Shown here one piece after another: positions 24,030 through 34,699 of a stretch of 64,000 bases of DNA (the first letter of the stretch is position 1; each line of letters begins with the position of its first letter). The position numbers and the translations under genes were made by a program. The stretch spans positions 930,001 through 994,000 of the forward strand of contig JAFKAC010000005.1 of NCBI GenBank assembly GCA_025766275.1. Reading direction: 5' to 3'. The notes under the pieces are model-generated. The model made no database searches, was not told the DNA's origin, and saw only the letters and a program-made list of their open reading frames with translations. Source of the stretch: Lactarius indigo. Taxonomy: Eukaryota > Basidiomycota > Agaricomycetes > Russulales > Russulaceae.

Positions 24030-25100
24030 CTTGGTTGGTCGTGACGATCGATCAATACGTCCTCAAGGCCGAGGCGGAAGCCGTCGATCCGCCTCCAGCG
24101 TCGACGCACTGCCGGTATGGTAATTGCGACCAATTCCTAGACTCAGTAATGTTGGAAATAGCCTACGGAGTAGCAAAGGGGGTGTGTAACGCACATTTTT
24201 ACTTCTCAGTGCAGCACCCAAGGCCGTAGTTAGCGCACCAATAAGGACTTGGATAGCAATGGCAACGTTGAGAGCCCAACCGGTCCATTGTCTATACAAC
24301 GCGCATACAAGAAGTTCGGTGAAAAAGTCCACAGTGCGTAGTAAAACTCGTCTCGGCTCTAACTCGCCTGGGCGTTCTTATCGCACTCTGCTTTAGCAAC
24401 TTCAATCGTCGGCTTTAATCGTGCGCCAACCGAATTCTCGCGGTGCGGGAGGAAGAACCAGCAGAGAGTCAGCTGGCACCGAAGGAACAAAAATGGCGAT
24501 CAGGGAATGCACGGGGTCTCTGTCATCATGAACCTGCCAAGCCGTTCCGTCAGCTGCGCAGGGGGCGGTCCAGCGACGGTAGACGTCCCCACCTGGCGGC
24601 GGGACGCAGGAATGAACGCGTGACATTGACACGGGCGGTTCCACGCGGTGGTGCAGGTGCGCGTCCGCCTTGCGGCCTGACAGAAATTGGAGCGGGAGCA
24701 GTTGAACCAGCGGCAAATTGTGCTCCGGGAGAGCGCGGGTGCAGGCGGAGGCGGTGCAGATACAGGTGCGAGTGTATCTGGTAAGTTTTCCAGGGGTGAC
24801 GCGGGTGTTGAGTGTGGGGCTGGAACACTCTGAGAGGCGATTGGCGGCGATGGCAGCCATAGTAGAGGGGTCGTGGTTTGTATCGCGCAGAGTGGTGTGA
24901 TTGGCACGGGAATGAGGGGGTCGGTGATCGTCAAGTAATGACCACACAATATCAAGCTGTCCATTTTGTGAGGCAGTGTACAGCGAGCGCTTCTCATTGT
25001 CTAAGGATGTTACACCTTCGCGTTTCCTAGGCGGGTGGACAACGTCAGGGAGTCTGATTTGTAGGCTGATAGTTGACAGAGTTGTATTCACCTGCGCCAT
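24030..25100 (-). pseudogene. Degraded fungal SLATT-domain (2TM) protein gene
   Basis: Minus-strand fragments in three frames. The N-terminal low-complexity part shows PPPPAPALS, SPGAQFAAGSTAPAPISV and RPQGGRAPAPPR, then VGTSTVAGPPPAQLTERLG in another frame. The core TGWALNVAIAIQVLIGALTTALGAAL at 24290-24210 matches the first transmembrane part of the fungal SLATT (SMODS and SLOG-associating 2TM effector) domain; RIDGFRLGLEDVL, which normally ends that domain, follows after only about 15 residues instead of about 60. The second membrane segment and its surroundings are missing and the frame changes at least three times. Bacterial SLATT proteins are thought to be membrane effectors in nucleotide-based defence; the role of fungal ones is not known. 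It is a relic, not a working gene, unless a large assembly error is involved. Confidence 0.65.
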
Positions 25101-25765
25101 CCAGAGACATCGGACCTGCCATGTGACTGGATGGGACGCTTGCTGTCGAATGCGACATCCAATGGTGTCATATCTGGGACTACTTCGAGTGTCTAGGCCA
25201 TTGTCATCCGACCTCCCTTCGGGGAAACACGATCCAACCTCTGTAGGACAGCCTCGACCTCACTCTCTCCTAACAGCTCCTTCGCGAATTTCTCTGTGCC
25301 GTGTTGAGTTACCACACATCCAAGACAAAGAGACACTTACTGAACCTGCCCTGTTCTATCTGTTTGGTAGCGAGAGCAAGGACAGAGTAATTCAACCATT
25401 ATCTTCGCGCTTACCTTCTTCATTGATAGAGTCAATGGGAGATTGGTGTAGATTTGAAAACGTTTGAGGCAATTTCCGACGCAGTCGACAAGTCAACGAG
25501 CACACCACAGCTTGAGCGGACACCGCTGGCTGCCTGGAGCACCCAGATATGGTGAGCCCGTATAGTCAAGGGATCTCAGAGGATACGTACTGCAAGGAGA
25601 ATATCCATGCCGATGAAGATCACCTTTGCTGCTTGGAACGGAACCTGGCAGCAGCAGACTGTTGAAAACGCGAGCAGGAAGAACGGTTTATTAGGCTCAG
25701 TGAGCTAACAGCCTCGCTAAGAAAACCAGAAAACGCGTGAATCACGTTCACTACCGGTCTAAGAC
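25101..25765. other. Intergenic, no gene recognised
   Basis: A plus-strand frame of 163 codons at 24976-25467 runs opposite the SLATT relic and into this stretch; it matches nothing known and is probably chance. Confidence 0.4.
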
Positions 25766-25815
25766 AGTCAATTAAGCTTGCGATTTCCTCGAGGGAAATC
25801 GCAAGTTAATTGACT
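25766..25815. repeat. 50-bp near-perfect inverted repeat (hairpin)
   Basis: Left arm agtcaattaa-g-cttgcgatttcc (25766-25788) pairs with right arm ggaaatcgcaag-ttaattgact (25794-25815): 22 Watson-Crick pairs, one bulged g at 25776, and a five-base loop tcgag. There is no coding sequence on either side for several hundred bases, and no second copy was seen in the window. It could be a small foldback element, a recombination scar or a structured RNA. Confidence 0.85.
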
Positions 25816-26270
25816 CGATAGTCATTGAATTCGTTCGTCCTTGTCTTCGAGTAACTACAGGATACCATCGAGACAACAGTAGGTTTGAAGCCGGTCAGAA
25901 AAGGGGTGTTTGGCCGGGTTCTCTCCCGGTCTCCTTAGCGTAGTCGGCGAGGGCTCCACTGAGGACGGGTTGAAATGATGGCATTTTGTACACTGTCGAA
26001 GATATATATATTGACCGTTTAGTGGAAGCAGGATACAGCACTGGGAGAAACGCTCACTAACTATCATCCCTGAGAAGAAACATGCCCAAAGAGCCGTTAA
26101 ACGCACAATTTGACCATAAGAGACAACTTTGAAAGCAGACGGGTGTTCGACGCCGTCGTGACTCAGGGATCCGGTTATGGTCAATCCCGAGACCCGGATT
26201 GCTAGAGCCATTAGTACTCAGGCAGAGGCCTGTAGCCTGTAGTGCTGTGGCAGTTCTTCCAAGTACCAGC
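25816..26270. other. Intergenic upstream of the acyl-CoA dehydrogenase
   Basis: No recognised coding frame; should contain the promoter of the following gene. Confidence 0.4.
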
Positions 26271-28739
26271 ATGCGGATCGAGGAAGGGTTTCAACAGGTA
26301 CGTAGCTGATAAGGACATACTGAGAGATCGTCGCTTAGTGCACTCTGCGTATTACCAGACACCTTTCTCTGACGAGAAGTCGTATACGACGGATCCTGTT
26401 ATACCAGCACTTTTAAATCGCCTATTCCCAACGAGGTTCGTGCGTAGTATTGCACATGATGAGATCGAAGGGACTAACGCTGTTGCGAAATGTTAAGCGT
26501 GTACCATGAACTAGAACCTGATTTCAGGCGGCTCGAAAGAGTCATCGTGACTTGTACGCAAAATCGATCTGTCTCTGCACCGAGGGCCCAGGTTAATGGC
26601 CAGATCTCGCAGCCATTCGCTATATGGGCGAGCTAGTGGCGCCCCCATCTCTCACACAATACGATCAATGGGGTCGGCGTGTCGACATTCTACATACTTC
26701 TGAGGGTTGGCGAGGTTTGAAGGCCATATGTCAGGAAGAAGGCATCGTAGCCATCCCTTATGAACGCAAGCACGGCGAGTACAGCAGAATTCACGCCTTT
26801 GCCAAGTTGCTTCTCATGGCAGGCGATAACCAAGTCGTTTGTCTTCGAAAGCATCTTCCAAATTTCGCAGTAACCCAATTCCGTAACCAGATTGATTGTC
26901 CACTCAGCATGAGTGACGGTTGTGCTAGAGGTACGTGAGCGCGTATAGTAGCTAACCTGTCTGTCTCAATCAACCCTTCCGTCATAGTTATTGAACTCTA
27001 TGGGACGAAAGACATGAGGGAAAACATATATCCTCGTCTCGTGAGGTGAGCGTAGTATAAGGGCATTGGGCACGCACGGTCGCATTAATAGATGCAGCCG
27101 TGACCCTGCTACTGCTTTCACAGCCGGCCAGTGGATGACAGAAGTTAGTGAATATCTTTTTGGTGTGTTGCGTCTCATGTGACATGCATGGCATGCAGCG
27201 CCCTGGGGGGTCTGATGTTTCTCAGACCGAGACTAAGGCTACTCCATCTCGTCGAACCGTCCATTCACTCGGCGAGGCCTACACACTCGACGGTTTCAAG
27301 TGGTTTTCTAGCGCAACGGACAGTAATGTTTCTGTAGCCCTCGCGCGTACAGGTACCATGGAACAAGGATCGCGTGGGCTTTCTCTTTTCCTCGTTCCCT
27401 TGCGCCTACCTCTTTTCCATGGACTTGCTTCTCCAATAAGCAACAACATCTATGTCCACCGTTTAAAAGACAAGCTCGGTACAAGAGCAGTCCCAACTGC
27501 CGAGCTCTCCCTGGAAGGTGCAGAGGCATACCTCATTGGCACTCCTGGCGCCGGTGTAAAGCACATTGTTCCCGTGCTCGGAATCACTCGGATACATTCA
27601 GCAGTCGGCTCAATTGGTGCGCTCCGCCGTGGGCTGGCAATAGCCAGGTCATTCGCTTCTGTGCGACGAATCGAAGGGGGTAGAAGGTGTCTCTCAGAGT
27701 CGCCGCTGCATGTTGCGGAGCTCGCAAAAATTTCATTGACTTATCGTGCGCTTGCGCATATGACGTTCGGGGTTGCGCATCTACTTGGTAAATCAGAGTG
27801 TAGGACCGCGACTGCGGACGATGAGCTCAGGCTGCGCCTTCTCACCCCCGTGGTCAAAGGCTTTTCTGCAGAGAAAGCTGTGATTGCCCTCGAGGAGTGT
27901 ATGGCTTCTCTCGGCGGGCAAGGTTACATGGAAGAGAACGTAATTGCACGGTGAGCGGCAATTATTTTGAGACACGACCCACTAACAACAGCGTCAGAAA
28001 GGTTGATACGTGATACCCTTGTTGAGAAAATATGGGAAGGAACGATTACTTGTTATGGCATTGGATGTGCTGCGGTCTGCCCAAACTATTGGCGCTCTCG
28101 ATGCGTATCTCAACGTACGTGCTTCGCCGCAATCACTTTGCAGACGCTCAGGTGTTTCGATAGTGGGCACGCGCCCTTCTCTCTTCCGTTCCAGAAACGC
28201 TGCGCAAGCATATTAAGGCACCGCTGTCCAACCTCCTGGCTGCTCTGGAGGAGTTGCCGTCTGCATACAAAAATCCAGCACCTGATCTTATTCCTCGCCC
28301 GGCGTTCTACCTTCTCTCACAGGTTACCGTTTCCCTGTATCTCCTCGAACACGCAATATGGTCCCATACGAATGCGACTACGCAAAGCAGCGTCGACATC
28401 GAGGCATTTTCGCGATGGGTTGAGGACTGTGGATTGGCCGTGGCTAGGGAGGAGGTGAGAAAAGCGTTGAAAGCGAGTTTGAATCGCTCGAAGATGAACA
28501 CGAAGTTAGTTTATGGAGGGTATGATAGAGCGAAACTATGAATTCTCGGAGTCTACCTAAACCACGTTCCCAGCCCCAAACTTGAGCTTGAACACGAACA
28601 ACTCGAACGACTATTCGGAAGTGAAACATTGGTGAGTGCCCTCATCAAACGCTGCTGCAGATGGATCTCTCCCAATGTCGGTGAACGGTCTCATAACCAG
28701 GCGTATTTCATTTGTTCTACCTCTTGGTCGGGGCAGTAA
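26271..28739 (+). CDS. Acyl-CoA dehydrogenase, AidB-like (frame interrupted once)
   Basis: FAD enzyme of the acyl-CoA dehydrogenase superfamily, fungal AidB-like branch. Eleven exons: 26271-26297, 26359-26435, 26498-26553, 26604-26836, 26891-26930, 26988-27045, 27098-27143, 27199-27950, 28002-28114, 28164-28519 and 28574-28739. It starts MRIEEGFQQTPFSDEKSY; the fold is clear from TQYDQWGRRVD, TSEGWRGLKAI, DCPLSMSDGCAR, TAGQWMTERPGGSDVS (FAD/substrate loop), GFKWFSSATDSNV, ECMASLGGQGYMEEN and DTLVEKIWEGT. The exon sum is one base over: an extra base at 28050-28051 breaks exon 9 just after EGTIT, before VMALDVLRSAQT. Known AidB-like proteins are linked to alkylation response or acyl-CoA oxidation, but fungal substrates are unknown. 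The C-terminal end may be cut slightly differently after SETL. Confidence 0.85.
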
Positions 28740-29194
28740 ACCATTGACGAGAACTGTGGGACTGGTATAAGGATTGGGGTAGTCCACAAGAGAGATATGC
28801 CCTGCAGGTATCCGATAGATTCAACCTTCGAAAAATAGAGTGGATCAAGACTCGGGTTGAGGGTAGACAATCCATTGGGATGTGCGTATATACGGTTAAA
28901 CGGAAGACGGCAATTAAGTTTATTCGACCCGACAGCGAGGGCACGGAATGAGTCATGGTCGTAGGGACAGACTCAGATACGTTCAGCAGGGGGTTGTTTC
29001 GCATCCTTTTTCGTGATAGCATGGACATCTTGCTCTGCGGTAGTTCGGAGGAAAACGATGATGAACACTGAGAACTGAGGTCTGAATTATGAAACGAAGA
29101 CTTACGCATCCCCCATACAAATGTCCGCAGATCAAGGAATTCTTATGCCGAACAGATATTCAGTCACATTATACTCTGCCAAGAACTGACTCAC
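28740..29194. other. Convergent 3' region
   Basis: Between the acyl-CoA dehydrogenase (+) and the small predicted mitochondrial protein (-). It probably contains the unresolved last exon of the latter; a minus-strand frame of 130 codons ending at 28717 could contribute. Confidence 0.3.
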
Positions 29195-29724
29195 CTATAT
29201 GTAGGCCATCGTATATCTTCTTGATCTCGGCGCGTAGTCGCGACAAATCATCCTTGCTCGCGGAAGAGTTCGACAGGGTTTTCAAGTCCTTCTCTACTGC
29301 CTCTATACGTCGAACGTGCGCGGAAACCTGCGGAGAGTATAAGGGATGTAGACTAAAAGTAAGTCATTGGCAGACCTTTTCTGTGCTTTGCTGGAGCTCT
29401 TCCACGCTGGCCTGCAACGTGGCGGATGCCTGCTTGTATTCGTCCAATAGCCTGTATGCGGCAAAGGAGGACGCGAGAGAGAACCCGAAAAGAAAGCCAA
29501 TTACACTGACGGGTGACGAAAATGTTAGTACCACGAGGAGATACCATATAATGGGAAGCTCACCCGCCGCGTATGCCTCCGACTGGTTTCTTTGGGCTGG
29601 GGGCGACGCCGACGTGTGCGGGGGCCTCCTCACGGAGTACAGCACTAGATGACAGTAGTCGGTTTTGTGTGGTGCGGGTAGCATGCCGTGCTATCAGGGT
29701 ACAACTGCGCGCCGTTGAGGCCAT
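29195..29724 (-). CDS. Small predicted mitochondrial protein, one TM and coiled coil, 3' end unresolved
   Basis: Exons 29724-29564, 29505-29376 and 29327-29195 in one continuous frame. The N-terminus (MASTARSCTLIARHATRTTQNR) is basic, hydroxylated and free of acidic residues, as expected of a mitochondrial presequence. A hydrophobic segment, VIGFLFGFSLASSFAAY, follows, then about 70 residues rich in heptad-like Leu/Ala/Glu (LLDEYKQASATLQASVEELQ, RRIEAVEKDLKTL). The last exon ends with a good donor after YDGLHI, so the protein continues into 28717-29194, where I could not choose the exon. No named family recognised; the layout suggests an inner-membrane protein with a coiled coil in matrix or intermembrane space. 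Head-to-head with POP1, 137 bp apart. Confidence 0.7.
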
Positions 29725-29861
29725 AACGCGCACTCTATGGGTGGGTCAATACCTCGGTTATCTCGGCTTGGTCGCCTTGCTTTGACTTTGGTAATTATTT
29801 CGCAGCACGTGCAACACCGACGCGTCAACTGGAAATCTTGCCTTTGGCCTCACACTTGGAT

Positions 29862-32800
29862 ATGCCTTCAAAACGTGCGCCTTCTTCGGATGGCGTAGGC
29901 CATCGGAACAAGAAGCAGAAATTTACAAAGAATCGTTCTATTGTTGTGCAAGAGCTGGGTGTGCCGGGTCGAACCTCTAAACCGACTACCACCAACGGTC
30001 AGTAAACCACTGTCGTACCCTGCTCTGGGATATGGTTGACTCCGGACTATATAGAACTACCAAATTCCATAGATGTTGAAACGTTTACCGAGGTTTGGTG
30101 TCTGTGTTGATCATCAGGCGCCTCTAACACGTGTGGTACAGTCTCGTTCCTTCGAATTAAAGGCAATGCAGGAGGCGATGAAGAACGCCAAGTACGTGAC
30201 TGTGCTTCGGATCGTGTCTTTGATCTCACCTCATTTGATCAGGGCCGGAACAACACATAGAGCTTGGCAAGAGCTCCCGCGTCATCTTCGCCGCCGGGCT
30301 GCGAGTCACAACGTGCGACGAGTGCCACTCCGCCTTCGTCACAAGTCGCGCGCAGAAGTAAGCGGTATTTCCACATATACACGTTTACGCTCACTCTTTC
30401 TCGGAGATGGATTCTCGGCGCCGAAAAATCCTTGGACGATCGCTCCCGAAACTCGGAAAGAGCAGACGTGAAGGTCGTAGTGAGACCTTCAAACGGAGAC
30501 AAAGTAAGCGAGAGGGGCTCTGCTTTGCCTTGGGTACTCATGATTTTGATTTTAGAGGATAAGAAATGGCTCGAGACGCATCTGTGGCATGCCAAACGGA
30601 TGCGCATGGAAAACATGTGGGGGTATAGATTGGTTCGTGCTTACTATTGAGGTCCCTCCTACGGCTGAAAGTCATGTAGGCAGTGCAACCAACAGAGAAG
30701 TCTTTCAGACCATCCCATCGCGCGTCTGTCCATGGCTCTATCCTTCATGATGCCTCATACTACGGTCTCATTGAACTTACGGGAGCACAAGTAGTGCTGA
30801 GTCGCACGCTGGAGACCTGCTGTGACCCCGCCAGTGCAAGACCCGCCTCAAAGAGGTTTTTAATTCATCAAGGTGGTCAACGATGACGCTAACGAGCTCT
30901 AGGTTTATGAGTGGCATCAGAGGTTGCGAAACAGGCGTCTATGAAGTTGGGTCGTACCCTCTTGGATACATTGGACCAGTTTTCATCATATGGCGGGCCA
31001 TGACAGCGGCACCCGGTGCATCTCAAACCCCGGATACTTTTCCTAAAGAGTCCAAACCTAAAGGCAAGCGGAAACATAAGCAAGCGAAGGAGAATAGTGA
31101 GGCCATTGAATAATTTATAAGTTTAATTCCATGCTCACAGGAACGGCAGTGAGCCACCAGCCAGAGCCACCCGACGAGGAAATCCGAACAGTTTGGATTC
31201 GTTGCCATCCTGCCGTCTTCTCGTCTGTTCGTTCTACGCTTGAGCAGGCGGTATCCTTGACTCTTGATGCCCTCAAAAAGTCCTCGAAGCTCTCCCAGAA
31301 TTCATACGCTGTTGAAGTCATTGATCTTCGCGACTCGATCAATGTCTTCGAAATTACGGGCCCAAAGTCGAGTCAAGTCATTCACGGTGCACTGACGCCA
31401 ACGATTGCAGATCACAGAGGAGAGTTCAAGAAGGTGAGACCAACGCAGGCGGAGCGTAACCAGATAATCCTGACGCCCATCCTAGTTTTGGTCGTCGTTA
31501 TCGGATCTGCAAAGCACTGGTTCTATTCCAAGTAACATGGTAGTTGGCTTCACCGTTTTAGACCCTCGTTTGAAGTGCGAGATCCTAATTGTTGGGGCTT
31601 CGGTTCGACTAATTAGCCCATTGATAGTTTCCCTCCTAAAAACGCGAAGGTTCATATAGCAGAGGAGGAGCTTCCAACCATCTGTAAGCCTTGGGAGTGC
31701 TTTCCCACTGCCTCTTTGGCATGGAGCGACATTTGGGATCAAAGTATTCGAGATGCTATTGAAATTCCAAGATTCACAAAGAAAGAGCTTGATGCCCGCA
31801 GGGAACAGAACGTTGTCCCTGGCACACCACTAAAACCCACTGTTTCAGATAACCGTGTCCCTGTCCTCCTCATTCAGCGATCGGTAAAGCCTGTATCTAC
31901 TTCATCTACCAGCTCGTCCACCCCGCATTCCACCCAGTCCAACCAGCGTAGCACTAAACCAGATCCGAACCTCCACGGTTGGACACTCGTCGTCCCCAAA
32001 GGTTGGGGCATGCCCTTCTTGACCTCCCTTATTTATACTGGCACAAGAATGGGCGGGCAGCGCGAACGTGAGCACCAAGCGTTCGAGGCAGGAGCGGCAT
32101 ACTTCCCGAGGGACTTTCCCGCTTGCACCGCGTACGACAAATTTGCAGCTGCACGCGCGACTGAGGACAAAGAACGATGGAAAAAGAAGCCCCCTGCGAA
32201 GCGTGTGAGCTGGGGCAAGCTGAGCACGCTCAGTCCCTGGACATCTGCCTGGCGCGTTGCGCTAGGGCTAGACTGTGCACCCACGGGAGCCGACTATGGG
32301 GGCGACGAGGATGTAGTGCCGACGCAACGGGGTGACCCCCCACCCACATCCGACCCCGTATCACCCGCGTGGCTTCTACACGGCTCCCGCACGCGCACGA
32401 TAGTCGAGAACCTGTCGCGACTGCTCGGCCCTGCTTCTGGCCTGCTTTCCGAGATAAACGCTCTGAGGCGCAAGTGCGAACTCCCGCCCCTGGACGCGAG
32501 CGTGGATGCGAATGCGTTGCTGCAGGGTGCGCTGATGCATGTGCGCGTGCTGCTCTGCGGACGTGGCGCGCTGGATGACATGGCGTTCATCTATGCGCTT
32601 GATGACCAGGAAGCCCGCGCAGTGGGCGGCGGCACACGGCCCTCGGACACTCGTCGGTTATGAGATAGGCGAGGAGCCCATGGACGCAACTGAGGTTAGC
32701 TCGAGACTTTTCTCGCTTGCTTGGCGAGCTCCCACTCATGACAAAGCGTCGCTACCACAAATAGCTGTCGAGAGTTGCCCCCTCTGATGGTGCCCTCATC

Positions 32801-33056
32801 GGTTTCGTCACCAGCGGCAACTTTTCCCTGTCCCGCGGCAAGGGCCATGCAATTGGTGCGATATCTCTATCCAAGTTCCTCGAAATACGGGAGCAGGGTC
32901 ACAGGTGCGCTTGGTCCACATTTCGAGCCCTTTTGTTTTTTAAAAAACATTCGATGGTCATTGTTCAGGCTGAGACGGGAAAATGATTGGATGGTCAAAG
33001 TCAGAAACCGGGACGGGACGATTTGCAGGGCCGCGCGCGTCGATTTCTTGGAATAG
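29862..33056 (+). CDS. POP1: RNase P/MRP subunit Pop1 (frame interrupted once)
   Basis: Largest protein of nuclear RNase P and RNase MRP, which cut the 5' leader from pre-tRNA and process pre-rRNA. Many short exons; start ATG 29862 (MPSKRAPSSDGVGHRNKKQK). N-terminal POP1 domain: LPNSIDVETFTE, FELKAMQEAMKNAKAGTTHR, WQELPRHLRRRAASHNVRR, KKWLETHLWHAKRMRMENMW, then PTEKSFRPSHRASVHGSILH and ETCCDP. The POPLD domain contains LHGWTLVVPKGWGMPFL, YTGTRMGGQRERE and YFPRDFPA. The end carries GFVTSGNFSLSRGKGHAIGA and VRNRDGTICRAARVDFLE. At 32615-32620 one extra base breaks the frame after DDQEAR; the next conserved frame reads QWAAAHGPRTLVGYE. Otherwise complete and of normal length. Confidence 0.92.
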
Positions 33057-33218
33057 ACATCTACTATTGGGCAGGTACAATTCGAACAGGTCAACGAGAG
33101 GGACGATTGCTGAGGAAAGTGGATTTTTATGCGTGCACGAATAAATACAAATGAGAGTGACAGATGTAGCCAAAGATGGTCCGATGAATGAGCGAAAACA
33201 AGAGTGAAAGCTCAAGTG

Positions 33219-34552
33219 TTACTTGATGTTCCACTTCGCTACCGCGGCCTTTACCAGCCTCGACATGTCCTCTTTCGCCTGCTTCTTTGCACTGTCCGTG
33301 ATCCCCTCGAGCTTGTCTAAAGCGCCAGGGGATGTGAGCAAGGGATCGAACTCGAGTAGATGGCCATCGCGCGTTGGCACGGCGACTCGCGCGGCCATGT
33401 GGCCCGAATTTGATGCTGCGATCGCGCCGGGACGCGAGTTGGAGCGAGAGTGAGGTTGATGGTTCTGGGATTGGGAATCGCTGCGCGAATGTCTAGCTTG
33501 GTGATTGTGGTTGCCGGGTGTGTTGCTGCTAGGTGCAACGAAGGAAGGGTCGCGACGAATGACGATGTTGCTCGCGGTGCGTCTGAGTATCGGTCGACTG
33601 GGCGCACCACCCTCTTCCTCAGTACCGTCTTCGGCGAGCCATTCGAGACCGAGCTCATAGGGGTTCGCTAATGGTGAGCCGTTGACGCTGAGCATGCTTT
33701 CGTCCCTGCGCGGCCAGCGTGGCGGGTACGCAGGTGTCTTGGGAATCGCGGGCTTGAAGGTCGAGGTCGAGGGTACGCGGACTTGGCGAGCGAGCGAGGC
33801 CGCAGTAGGTTTGGTGGGCGATGCTGAGCGCGGGAGGGTGCTCGAAGGTACGCGAGCGAGTTTACGCGGGCTTGGCGTTGGTAAGGTGGAGGTCCGCTGA
33901 ATATGTGATTTGGATACCTCATGAACGAAACTGTGCGGCCATAAGGAAGAAGAAAACCACGTACAGTGCCTGGCGTCCTAGGTACGTGAGCGCGAGGGGG
34001 AGGGCCGTTTCCAGGGGGTGGTGGCTTCTTCTGAGGAGACGGTGGCGCAATGCGGGCTTTGGTCGTTTTTGATCGCACACATCGCTCGGAGAGATGGACA
34101 ACAGACTCACGGTTCTTAGAGGCCCTGGAGTGATTATCGGAACCATTTGTGCGGGTCTCGTTTTCGTTTTCGTTCGTCTTCGGGTGCTGGGACCCACTTC
34201 CGCTTCATGGCATTCCTATCGATGGGAGCCACGTCGAGAGCCAGACGCTCCTTCTGGAGTCCTCTGAGGGCACTCTGGATGTCGCCATCGTACTTGTCGC
34301 CAAACTCTGCCATTTTCATTCCGCGGACTAGATGGGGGATAACAGCTAGCTGACGCTCGTGGCGGTTGCGGAAGGCGGCGAGTGTGTCGGCAAGCCATGA
34401 TTCAAGTTGGCGGGTGCGATGGGCGACTGAGAGACGATGAAGTGTGTGAATCAAAAACACAACCCAAGCTCGGACCGACCTTCGATGTCCAAGTTTGCGA
34501 GGAGTTGTTGCTTCTGCTCGAGAGTGAATTTGGCCGCGCGACTGACTTGCAT
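33219..34552 (-). CDS. Borealin-like chromosomal passenger protein (frame interrupted once)
   Basis: Member of the Borealin/Nbl1 family, which links Survivin and INCENP in the Aurora-B complex at centromeres and the spindle midzone. Exons 34552-34480, 34426-34111, 34056-33965 and 33896-33219. N-terminal helix: FTLEQKQQLLANLDIEVAHR, TRQLESWLADTLAAFRNRHE, IPHLVRGMKMAEFGDKYDGD, LRGLQKERL, then RNAMKRKW. The middle is low complexity (PPSPQKKPPPPGNGPP, LPTPSPRKLARVPS) and the C-terminus ends in KEDMSRLVKAAVAKWNI, an amphipathic helix typical of fungal Borealins. The exon sum is one base over; an extra base at about 34172 separates PEDE from ENENETRTNGSDN. The 3' end faces POP1 at 162 bp and the 5' end faces ERG26 at 147 bp. 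Confidence 0.85.
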
Positions 34553-34699
34553 CGTTCAGGTTCGCTCAAACCCAAAGCCAAGCCAACCAAAACAGCCCTG
34601 ATGTCTGTCACGTGATCGCGTAACCCTAGCCGAAAATAATTATTTTAAAAAGTCAAAAGATGAGACGATTTCGTGGGCAGTTCCACTTGGTTATTAACG

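Noticed and set aside
24402..25100. One continuous 232-codon minus-strand protein
   Set aside because: The long frame mixes non-native and native segments; the SLATT-like blocks alternate among three frames, so it is a relic rather than this single protein.
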